Below are positions 50,289 to 57,866 of a DNA stretch of 64,000 nt, one piece after another. A program made the position numbers and the translations under genes. The notes under the pieces were generated by a model. The model was not told the DNA's origin. It ran no database searches and saw only the letters and a program-made list of their open reading frames with translations. Every line of letters begins with the position of its first letter. Positions within the stretch are counted from its first letter, which is position 1. This DNA is from Anaerolineae bacterium (GTDB taxonomy: Bacteria; Chloroflexota; Anaerolineae; Aggregatilineales; Phototrophicaceae), in contig JANWYT010000006.1 of NCBI GenBank assembly GCA_025055175.1, positions 175,261 to 239,260 of the forward strand, given 5' to 3'.

Positions 50289-51158
50289 ATGAGTTTGCCA
50301 AATCCAGCAGAACAACAGCCCGCTTATGTTCTTGTGGTCGATGATGAAGGGCCAAATCGTTATTCTGTGAGCAAGACGCTCCAGCGTGCCGGCTACATCG
50401 TCAACGAGGCAGCCAGCGGTGAAGACGCCCTGGAGATGGTACGTCTACAAGAATACGACGTCGTCCTGACGGACATCATCATGGATGGCATCGACGGCAT
50501 TGAACTGCTGCGGCGGATCAAGGAGAACTCGCCCGACGCCATCGTCATCCTGCTGACCGGCTATGCTAGCTTGGGTTCGGCCGTAGAAGCGCTGCGCCTG
50601 GGCGCGCACGACTACCTCATCAAGCCCAGCTCTAGCATTGATATCTTGCAGAGCGTGGGGCGCGGCGTGGAACGCGCGCGCAACCTCAAACGCCGCCGCC
50701 GCCTGCTGGACGCCATCAAGAACGAAGTCCACGAATTAGCCAGCGCCAGCTCTGGCGCCAGCACTCCCATCCCTGCGCCCGATTTCTATAACGATCCCCC
50801 TCTCGCAGCTCAAGCTCGTCTGGCCACTCAGGAAGCCCCCAACAGCGCCATGAAGCTCGGCGCGCTCACTGTTTATCCGGGGCGCTACCAAGCTTCCATC
50901 AACGACAAGCCCATCGATCTCACTCCGACCGAGTTTGACTTGTTGCTCTACTTGGCTGCCCATCAAGGGCGCGTCGTGTCATGTAGCGAGCTAGTGCGCG
51001 AAGTACGCGGCTACGATGTCGACGAAGCCGAAGCCCGCGAAGTCATCCGCCCACACGTCAGCAACCTGCGTCGCAAGCTCAAACAGGTCGGTCAAGATGA
51101 AGGCCTCATCACCAACGTACGCGGCATTGGCTACCGCCTCAATGATCGCGGTGAGTGA
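50289..51158 (+). CDS. OmpR/PhoB-type response regulator
   Basis: A 289-residue two-component regulator. The receiver domain covers about 12-130 with Asp18, Asp19 and phospho-acceptor Asp62 (VVLTDIIMDG), Thr90 (LLTGYAS) and Lys112 (LIKPSSS). A linker of about 50 residues rich in Ala, Ser and Pro, longer than in PhoB, leads to a winged-helix DNA-binding domain at about 185-285. That domain contains IDLTPTEFDLLLYLAAHQGRVVS and VRPHVSNLRRKL-like helices ending NVRGIGYRL. No sensor kinase is encoded in the window. The ribosome site is weak. The next gene starts 9 bases after its stop, so it is co-transcribed with the envelope genes and may control them. Confidence 0.92.
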   Translation: MSLPNPAEQQPAYVLVVDDEGPNRYSVSKTLQRAGYIVNEAASGEDALEMVRLQEYDVVLTDIIMDGIDGIELLRRIKENSPDAIVILLTGYASLGSAVEALRLGAHDYLIKPSSSIDILQSVGRGVERARNLKRRRRLLDAIKNEVHELASASSGASTPIPAPDFYNDPPLAAQARLATQEAPNSAMKLGALTVYPGRYQASINDKPIDLTPTEFDLLLYLAAHQGRVVSCSELVREVRGYDVDEAEAREVIRPHVSNLRRKLKQVGQDEGLITNVRGIGYRLNDRGE

Positions 51159-51167
51159 GAACGTCCG

Positions 51168-53387
51168 TTGCGCCTCTTCTCCGTCACTGTCTGGCTTTTG
51201 CTGCTCGTCAGCTTCGTTCGCTTCCCCGCTATCAATGCCCAACAGGCCTGCCTAGACGCTTCAGGTCAGCTTCAGCGTCACAACTACTACAGCGCGCGCC
51301 TGAGACAGACCATGTTCTACAGCGTCTATCTGCCGCCCTGCTATGATCCCAACCGAACTTATCCCAGCCTGTTCTTGCTGCACGGATCGAACGAAGACGA
51401 TGGCCATTGGCTGCGCCTGGGCCTGCCTGCCGTCCTGGACGATGGAATTCGCGCAGAGGATTGGCCTGCACTCATCGCCGTCTTGCCCTTCGGCGACGTC
51501 ATTGCCAACCGCAACCGCTTCGACTCGGCGTCTTGGGCCAACATCTTCCTAGAGGAACTGTTGCCCGACGTAGAAGCTCGCTACAACCTGAGTTCTGATC
51601 CTCGTCTGCGCGCCCTGGGCGGAATCAGTCGCGGCGGTTTCTGGGCCTATCAGATTGGCCTGCGTCGTCCCGACCTGTTCGGCGTCCTGGGGGGTCATAG
51701 CGCCTTCTTCGATGAGCGCCACGCTCCGCCCGCCGACAACCCGCTGGACATCGCCCTGGCTTCTCAGACCATCACTCGCCAGCGCCTGTGGTTAGACAGC
51801 GGCGGTCAAGATTACGCCAAGCCCAACGTTGAATTGATGGTAGCGCGCCTGACGCAACGCGGCGTGCCGTTCACTTACCAAGCGTATGCTGATGGTCAGC
51901 ACACCAACAGCCACTGGCGGCGCTATGTGGCTGATTATGTGCGCTGGTACACTCTGGGCTGGAACGAAGCCACCATGCCTTCACCTACGCCAGGCGCGCC
52001 TATCCTCGCCAATCCCTTCGCTACCAACACGCCCCTTGCGCCTACTAACCCCGCGCAAGCCCAGGTCAGACCTGTGCATGCGCTCGCCATCAACCAGGTC
52101 GACGGCCTGATCTTGCTGCCCGTCGCAGCCTTCCCGTCCATGCAGACCACCATCAGCCGCGCCACGCTGGAGGGCTTGCGCGCAGGCCAGACCAGCCCGC
52201 GCCTGATCGTCGATGAGATCACAGAAGCACAGCTCGTTGCACAGGGGATTCGGCTGCCGCCCGAAGCGCGCCGCGTGAACAGCGAGAGCCTAGTATCGGC
52301 TTTGTGGGGCGACCGCGACGCCTTCGCCTTGCTCAGCCTAGAGCGCCTATCGCTGCGCTTGCGTCCCTTGTGGATGGACGACCAGCCTATCTGGGATCAG
52401 CTCAGCAACTACCCGCTGGCCTTCGGAGCGCCGCCCCGTCCTCTGCGAATTACCCTGTCTGGCGTGACCGCCCTCACTCGTCGCACTCGCGACGCCCTGG
52501 ATGCCAACGGGATCGAATGGGCTGCTAGCGGCATTCGGCGCTACGCACACAGCGCCGATTTTTTCCACATCAGCAACGAAGTCAGCTTTGTGGCCGATTG
52601 CCCCAATTTGGCCGACCCCAACCTGCTGGGTGGATCATCGTCCATGTGCAGCCGCCAGTCACACTTCGGTCTATTTGAGCTGCTAGACGTGGACGTCGTG
52701 GAGTTGACGGGCAATCACAACAACGACTACGGCTACGATCCTTACAAGGCCAGCTTCGCTTGGTTTGAGGAGCGTGGAATGCGCACCGTCGGCGGCGGCC
52801 TGACGCCCGAACAAGCGCGCCAGCCTCTCATGATTGAACACGATGAAGGTCGTGTCGGCTGGATCGCCTGCAACGCCGCCGGGCCATTCTACGCCCTGGC
52901 CAGCGAGAGCGGCGCAGGCGGTCAGCGCCCTGGTGCTGCCAACTGCAACGACAGAGACTGGCTTCAGTCGGCTCTTGCTAGGCTGCGCACTCAAGTCGAT
53001 GTCGTCATCGTCACCCTGCAGCAAGTTGAATATGAAGACTACGTGCCGACAGACGCTCAGCGCATCCAGTTCCGCCAGCTCGCCGATTGGGGAGCAGACG
53101 TAGTGATTGGCACAGCCGCCCACAAGCCGCAAATCGTCGAATTCTACGCTACCCGCGACGCGCGCCAGGCCTTCATCCATTATGGTCTGGGCAACCTCTA
53201 CTTCGATCAACCGTTTTGGGGCAACGTGCGCTTCTTCATGGATACGCTCTACATTTACCAGGGCCGCTTGTTGGGACTGGAAATTTTCCCTGGGATCATC
53301 GACGATAACGCGCGCCCGCGCTTGATGAACCCCGAAGAGCGTTTCAACTTCCTCTTCTTCATGTTCCGCCAGCAAAACGGACTCTGA
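51168..53387 (+). CDS. Secreted esterase (PF00756-like) fused to a CapA/PGA_cap-type domain
   Basis: A 739-residue exported protein. The signal peptide is MRLFSVTVWLLLLVSFVRFP with cleavage after AINA. Residues about 35-265 form an alpha/beta hydrolase of the esterase D family: LFLLHGSNEDDGHW, nucleophile Ser154 in GGISRGGFW, then LWLDSGGQD and DGQHTNSHW, with probable acidic and histidine partners. After a Pro/Thr linker near 270-300, a second domain of about 430 residues resembles CapA (poly-gamma-glutamate capsule, metallophosphatase-like). It has GNHNNDYG (515-522), DVVIVTLQQVEYEDY, VVIGTAAHKPQ and HYGLGNLYFDQ. TTG start; a signal peptide begins exactly there. The fusion suggests deacylation or transesterification of a surface polymer. 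Confidence 0.78.
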   Translation: MRLFSVTVWLLLLVSFVRFPAINAQQACLDASGQLQRHNYYSARLRQTMFYSVYLPPCYDPNRTYPSLFLLHGSNEDDGHWLRLGLPAVLDDGIRAEDWPALIAVLPFGDVIANRNRFDSASWANIFLEELLPDVEARYNLSSDPRLRALGGISRGGFWAYQIGLRRPDLFGVLGGHSAFFDERHAPPADNPLDIALASQTITRQRLWLDSGGQDYAKPNVELMVARLTQRGVPFTYQAYADGQHTNSHWRRYVADYVRWYTLGWNEATMPSPTPGAPILANPFATNTPLAPTNPAQAQVRPVHALAINQVDGLILLPVAAFPSMQTTISRATLEGLRAGQTSPRLIVDEITEAQLVAQGIRLPPEARRVNSESLVSALWGDRDAFALLSLERLSLRLRPLWMDDQPIWDQLSNYPLAFGAPPRPLRITLSGVTALTRRTRDALDANGIEWAASGIRRYAHSADFFHISNEVSFVADCPNLADPNLLGGSSSMCSRQSHFGLFELLDVDVVELTGNHNNDYGYDPYKASFAWFEERGMRTVGGGLTPEQARQPLMIEHDEGRVGWIACNAAGPFYALASESGAGGQRPGAANCNDRDWLQSALARLRTQVDVVIVTLQQVEYEDYVPTDAQRIQFRQLADWGADVVIGTAAHKPQIVEFYATRDARQAFIHYGLGNLYFDQPFWGNVRFFMDTLYIYQGRLLGLEIFPGIIDDNARPRLMNPEERFNFLFFMFRQQNGL

Positions 53388-53391
53388 GCCT

Positions 53392-55023
53392 ATGCCCGCC
53401 CGATTGTTCCTCGCCCTCTCGCTGCTCGCCCTCGGCCTGTCAGCACACGCCCAAAGCCGCGTGGACGACTTGTTAGCAGCCATGAGCTTGCGCGACAAGG
53501 TAGGCCAGATGTTCATGATGACCTTCTTCGGGCAGCCGCTGAATCAGCCTGCCCGCGACCTCATCCGCGAATGGAAGCCAGGCGCATTCGCTCTGTTCAA
53601 ATCGAATTTGGGCGATCCTGCCACCATCGCTCGCTTGACCAACGACTTGCAAGCGACCTTGCTGAGCGTCGGCGCGCCGCCCGCCTTCATCGGCATTGAC
53701 CAAGAAGGCGGGATCATTGGCCACTTGCAGGAACAGCCAGGGTTCACTCGCCTGCCTGTGCCAACGCTGGTCACGGCCACAGGCGACCCGCAGATGGCCT
53801 ATGACTATGGCCAGGCCACAGCCCGCGAAATGCGCGCTGTCGGGATCAACATGAACTTCGCGCCAGTCGCTGACCTGCTGACCAACCGCCGCAATCCCAT
53901 CATCGGCAGACGCAGCTGGGGCAGCTTCGCTGAACAAGTTGGGCCGATGATAGCGGCCTATGCCCAGGGCTTACAGGCCGAAGGCGTGCTGGCGACGGCT
54001 AAGCACTTCCCAGGGCATGGCGACACCGACGATGACTCACACGCCACCATGCCCGTCGTCACTCACGACTTGGAGCGCTTGCAACGCGTGGAATTTGCGC
54101 CTTTTCAGCAGGCCATTGCCAAAGGCGTAGGCGCAGTGATGGTGTCTCATGTCCACTACACAGCCCTGGATGAACAGGCCCGCCCTGCCTCCCTCTCACC
54201 GCGCGTGGTGACGGGCCTGCTGCGCGAGACGATGGGCTTCGACGGAATCGCTATGCCCGACGCAATGGATATGGACGCAGTGGATACAATCTACAGCCCT
54301 GCCGAAGCAGCACGGCTGGCTGTGCTGGCTGGTCACGATCTGATCGTTCTGGGGGCGCACGTCAGCCCCGACAACCACCGCGCCGCCATGCAGCGCGTCT
54401 TGGCGATGGTGGAACGGGGCGAAATTGATGAAGCCCGCCTGGATCAATCGGTGCGGCGCATTTTAGAGGCCAAAGCGCGTCTGGGCGTGTTGGACTGGCA
54501 GCCACTTGAGCCGGCTCAGGCTGCTGCCAACGTACCGCTAGGCGAGACCGCTGCCCTGCTAGACAGGCTGTTCTTGCGCGGCCTAGCCCTAGTTCATGAC
54601 GAGCGCGGTGTACTGGCAGCAATTCAGGGAGGTGCGCCGACAGCCTACGTTTACCCGGCTTCGCGGCCCAACCTGTGGCGCGCCTGCCAGGGCCTGAGCC
54701 ATCTGCGTCCACTAGGAGTCTCTATCTCGCCTAGCGAACAGGAGATTGCTTGGGCAACCAGCTCGGCGCGCCAAGCCGATTGGGTGGTGGCCTTCACCCA
54801 GAACGCAGAGACGGATCGCGCACAGCAGCGCTTCATCGCTGCCCTGCCCGCCGACAAGACCCTGCTCATCGCTTTGTGGTCGCCTTATGACCTGCTGGCC
54901 CTGCCCAAGACCGCCGCCGCTGTGCTGGGCTATTCACCCTTGCCAGCAGCTGAGAGAGCTGTGTGCGCCATCTTGGGCGGCGAAAAACCCCAGGGCCAGG
55001 TGGTGGTTGACCTTGGGAGCTGA
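53392..55023 (+). CDS. Exported GH3 beta-N-acetylhexosaminidase (NagZ-like)
   Basis: A 543-residue glycosidase with a signal peptide (MPARLFLALSLLALGLSAHA). The TIM-barrel domain (about 22-350) has the NagZ-type motif KHFPGHGDTDDDSH (204-217), including the His-Asp pair used as acid/base. IGIDQEGG (100-107) and the nucleophile Asp290 in AMPDAMDM are also present. A second domain (about 380-543) matches the larger GH3 N-acetylglucosaminidases of Gram-positive type. Probable activity is removal of beta-linked N-acetylglucosamine from cell-wall fragments. It begins four bases after the esterase-CapA stop; the ribosome site is weak, consistent with coupled translation. Confidence 0.9.
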   Translation: MPARLFLALSLLALGLSAHAQSRVDDLLAAMSLRDKVGQMFMMTFFGQPLNQPARDLIREWKPGAFALFKSNLGDPATIARLTNDLQATLLSVGAPPAFIGIDQEGGIIGHLQEQPGFTRLPVPTLVTATGDPQMAYDYGQATAREMRAVGINMNFAPVADLLTNRRNPIIGRRSWGSFAEQVGPMIAAYAQGLQAEGVLATAKHFPGHGDTDDDSHATMPVVTHDLERLQRVEFAPFQQAIAKGVGAVMVSHVHYTALDEQARPASLSPRVVTGLLRETMGFDGIAMPDAMDMDAVDTIYSPAEAARLAVLAGHDLIVLGAHVSPDNHRAAMQRVLAMVERGEIDEARLDQSVRRILEAKARLGVLDWQPLEPAQAAANVPLGETAALLDRLFLRGLALVHDERGVLAAIQGGAPTAYVYPASRPNLWRACQGLSHLRPLGVSISPSEQEIAWATSSARQADWVVAFTQNAETDRAQQRFIAALPADKTLLIALWSPYDLLALPKTAAAVLGYSPLPAAERAVCAILGGEKPQGQVVVDLGS

Positions 55024-56920
55024 GTCGCGCCGCGCAGCAGCGCGCGTCGGAGTCTGGCTAGCCTGGCTTGTCCCGCTTTGGATCATCTTTGGGCTGTACG
55101 CGCCTGCGCTGAGTCTGCCCTTTTACAGCGACGACGTGCAAATCCTAGCCTACGTCGAACAGGCGACGCCCTGGCGGATGTTCAGCGAAGCCTCGTTCAA
55201 CGTGCAGTTTTACCGTCCGTTGGCTAACCTCGTCTTCAAGTACGCGCCGCCCGATCCTCTGCTGTGGCACTTCGCCATAGTGGGGCTACACCTGGTCAAC
55301 ACGGCGCTGGTGGGCGCGCTGGCGCGCCACTTAGGCCTGAGCAAGACAGCGTCGGGCATAGCAATGGTCACCTTCGGCACATTCGCTTTCAATGCCCAGG
55401 CAGTGCTGTGGGTCGCAGCTTTCTACCACCTCGCTCCCGCTTTTTTGGTGCTGCTGGCGGGGCTGGCCCTGTTGAAGGCCCAGCGCGGATCATCGGCTTG
55501 GGGCTGGTTGGCAGTGCTGTGCGCTGCTGCCGCGCCCTTCTTCATCGAGAACGGCGTCCTGGCCGCGCCGCTGTTGGCGCTGCTGCTAGGGTGGGATGGC
55601 TTCCAGCCCATGCTGAAACGCTGGCGGTGCTGGTTGCCGCACCTGTTCATCATCAGCCTGATGAGCAGCGCTTATGTGCTGCTGCGCGCTGCTGTTCTCA
55701 TGCCCATCCAGGCACAAGTCATGAACGAGCTACCCGTAGACCAGAAGTTGGCCTTCAATCTGCCCTATCTGCTGCAAGGCTTCACTCTACCCATTCAAGG
55801 CTTGTGGATGAGACTGGAAGCCGAGCCGACGACTCAGGCTTGGCTTGGGGCGGGCAGCTTTGGTCTCATCATAATCGCGCTGGCGCTTATCACGCGCCCT
55901 AGGCTGGCTGAAATTCAACGCTATAGCCTGGCCCTGCTGTGGATAGCGGCGCTGCTCATCCCCAACGTAGTCGGCCTAGACCCAGCCTACGTGGCCTACA
56001 GCGAGCGCACCCTCTACTTGGCTTCAGCGGGCATGGCGCTGGGCCTGGGGCTGCTGTTGTGGCGCGTTCCGCGCAGCTTGGGCTTGGCCTTGCTGGCTCT
56101 GCTGTTGCTGGCTCATCTCACCATAGCCGATGATTATGTGCGCTTGGTCACTATGCAAGGCCGTGCTTATGGCGACCTAGCTGAAGATTTGCGCTCCCTG
56201 ACTGGTGCCGAGACCAAGCGCCTCATGCTCATCAACTTGCCGACGCACATAGAACAGCGCACACCCTACGCTCCGCTAGCTCGCGCTCATGCCGCTGTGT
56301 TGACCAACTGGGTCGATCTGGGACATTTTATAACGCGCCTGAGCGGGCAACGCTTCGCTGCCGTCGATCACTACTATGTCCCTTCAACCTTCCCCACGCT
56401 AGAGAACTATCGTCAGAACGCCTATTGGAGCATGGAGGATCGACCCTTTGAGGTCTGGGAGGCTTTCCAGCGCTTCGGTGATTATGACCTGGTAGCTGTA
56501 TCGAGTCTGACGTCGGAGGGCTACAGCGTGCGCCTGATCGGTCAACAGGCTCAGACCAATAGCCCACCTCTGGCCGATTGGGGCAGCGTGCGCCTGCTAG
56601 GAATTGAAGGCGAGCAACGACGCGACGGCCTGCGCCTGGCCCTCACTTGGCACAGGCAAGGCGCTGTTGCCCGCGACCTTGTGCCGTTTGTGCAGGCCAT
56701 GTGCGGCGGTGTCGTGCAGGCTCAGGCTGATGGCGAGCCACTGGCAGGATACTATGCCTTCTACCTGTGGGACGATGGTGCAGCCTGGACAGACTACCGC
56801 ACCTTATCCTGGCCGTCTGCGGCCGACTGCACCATCCTGGTAGGCCTATATCATCGGGACAGCGGACAACGTTTGATCGACCACTTGAGCGGCAGCGACG
56901 CTCTGCGCTGGCAACCCTGA
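55013..56920 (+). CDS. GT39-like membrane protein, last gene of the envelope operon
   Basis: A 635-residue protein with about ten membrane segments. After helix 1, LSLPFYSDDVQILAYVEQAT has Asp40-Asp41 at the acidic position, followed by VQFYRPLANLVFKY and FGTFAFNAQAVLWVAAFYHL, blocks of the GT-C-like family common in this phylum. The soluble C-terminus ends in a beta-sandwich-like module (VRLLGIEGEQRRDGLRLALTW to CTILVGLYH). I start at TTG 55013, preceded by AGGTGG at 9 bases and overlapping the GH3 gene by 11 bases. A reading from 54746 would run deep inside that gene and its extra residues look like out-of-frame translation. Confidence 0.72.
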   Translation: MGAESRRAAARVGVWLAWLVPLWIIFGLYAPALSLPFYSDDVQILAYVEQATPWRMFSEASFNVQFYRPLANLVFKYAPPDPLLWHFAIVGLHLVNTALVGALARHLGLSKTASGIAMVTFGTFAFNAQAVLWVAAFYHLAPAFLVLLAGLALLKAQRGSSAWGWLAVLCAAAAPFFIENGVLAAPLLALLLGWDGFQPMLKRWRCWLPHLFIISLMSSAYVLLRAAVLMPIQAQVMNELPVDQKLAFNLPYLLQGFTLPIQGLWMRLEAEPTTQAWLGAGSFGLIIIALALITRPRLAEIQRYSLALLWIAALLIPNVVGLDPAYVAYSERTLYLASAGMALGLGLLLWRVPRSLGLALLALLLLAHLTIADDYVRLVTMQGRAYGDLAEDLRSLTGAETKRLMLINLPTHIEQRTPYAPLARAHAAVLTNWVDLGHFITRLSGQRFAAVDHYYVPSTFPTLENYRQNAYWSMEDRPFEVWEAFQRFGDYDLVAVSSLTSEGYSVRLIGQQAQTNSPPLADWGSVRLLGIEGEQRRDGLRLALTWHRQGAVARDLVPFVQAMCGGVVQAQADGEPLAGYYAFYLWDDGAAWTDYRTLSWPSAADCTILVGLYHRDSGQRLIDHLSGSDALRWQP

Positions 56921-56928
56921 GTCGCCGC

Positions 56929-57138
56929 TCAGTTAGCTAGGCGGCGCACGAAGAGCAGGTAACCGATCAGCACAGCGGCAATCAGCAGCGGCGGCAGGCA
57001 CAGGGCTAGCAGCAGGCGCATGAGCGGCTGCACACTATCTAACAAAGCATAGATCAGCAGAAAAGCGCCAATGCCACCAATTGCTAAGACAGCGACTAGC
57101 GCCTGAGCGCGGATGAGCTTCTGAGGGTCAAAGTGCAT
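56929..57138 (-). CDS. Small two-helix membrane protein
   Basis: A 69-residue protein of unknown function. After MHFDPQKLIR, two hydrophobic segments (ALVAVLAIGGIGAFLLIYAL and LLLALCLPPLLIAAVLIGYL) form a hairpin, ending in a basic tail FVRRLAN. The ATG at 57138 is favoured because upstream residues are not conserved-looking and would overlap the neighbouring gene. It lies 52 bases after that gene on the same strand. Confidence 0.55.
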   Translation of the reverse strand: MHFDPQKLIRAQALVAVLAIGGIGAFLLIYALLDSVQPLMRLLLALCLPPLLIAAVLIGYLLFVRRLAN

Positions 57139-57190
57139 GACAATTCTCTGAGACGTAAGAGCAGCAAGGCCGCGTATTGTATTGGAAGTT

Positions 57191-57640
57191 TCAACTGGCG
57201 CGCAGGGCCGGGTGAGCCTCGTCATCTTCATGGCTCAAGCGACTCAGCAGCGCACGGCGCGCCGCTTCGCCCATCTGACCAATCTCATCGGCATATAGCA
57301 GCGTCTCATAAGGACGCAGCGGCATGAAAGTCGGCCCAGGAACGAGAATCATCTCATCTAGGAAGCTGGGTTCTGGCTCTGGTTCAGCCACCAGCTGAGC
57401 TGACAGCTCCGGGTTGAGGTGCAGCAACGTCGAAGCTTCACCGCTCGGTTGGCCTTGCCAGGCTTCGCTCAAGCCTAGCTTGTGCAGGTGCGGCACGATC
57501 CCAACCAAGCTGAGTGACTGCCCTGATGAACGTGCAGCGCGCGCCTGTCGTCCATAGCCCAGGGCCAGCAGGCAAAAGCTCAGCCAAGCAGCGCACCACA
57601 GAGCCAGCGCACCTGTCCACAACGCGCCCACAACGTCCAC
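57191..57640 (-). CDS. Single-pass membrane protein of unknown function
   Basis: A 149-residue protein. One N-terminal membrane segment (ALWTGALALWCAAWLSFCLL) is followed by a basic patch (YGRQARAARSSG), so the remaining 110 residues should be cytoplasmic. They include PEPEPSFLDEMILVPGPTFM and an acidic-helical end EIGQMGEAARRALLSRLSHE. I do not recognise a family. Start is GTG at 57640, with AAGG 10 bases upstream. It is divergent from ppdK. Confidence 0.55.
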   Translation of the reverse strand: MDVVGALWTGALALWCAAWLSFCLLALGYGRQARAARSSGQSLSLVGIVPHLHKLGLSEAWQGQPSGEASTLLHLNPELSAQLVAEPEPEPSFLDEMILVPGPTFMPLRPYETLLYADEIGQMGEAARRALLSRLSHEDDEAHPALRAS

Positions 57641-57752
57641 TCACTGCCTACCTTCGTGAATAAACGACCCATGTTGAGTGTAAGTCCAGACACAACACAG
57701 CACAATTCAGCGAGTCGTAAAAATTGCGTCTGAAGTATGTTGTCAGCTTAGC

Positions 57753-57801
57753 TTGAAAAAGTGTCCCTCGTCCTATTCATCAGTGACTAACGTCATAGTC
57801 A
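57753..57801 (+). promoter_or_regulatory. Candidate ppdK promoter with palindrome at the start site
   Basis: TTGAAA (57753-57758) and TATTCA(T) (57774-57780) are 15-16 bases apart. The expected start coincides with TGACTA (57784-57789), six bases, and TAGTCA (57796-57801), an exact inverted repeat that could be an operator. TCAGC/GCTGA form a second short palindrome directly after. The rest of the 226-base gap shows nothing clear. Confidence 0.4.
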
Positions 57802-57866
57802 GCCTGAGCTGATGGTGAGACAATAAAACCAAAGTCAAAAGCTTAAGTACGTGGGAGAATTTCATC

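Noticed and set aside
52683..53516. 277-codon minus-strand open frame
   Set aside because: Antisense to the esterase-CapA and GH3 genes and crossing their junction; no domain signal.
54746..55012. Upstream extension of the GT39-like gene at 55013
   Set aside because: It overlaps the GH3 gene for 89 codons and reads like an out-of-frame translation; the TTG at 55013 has a ribosome site.
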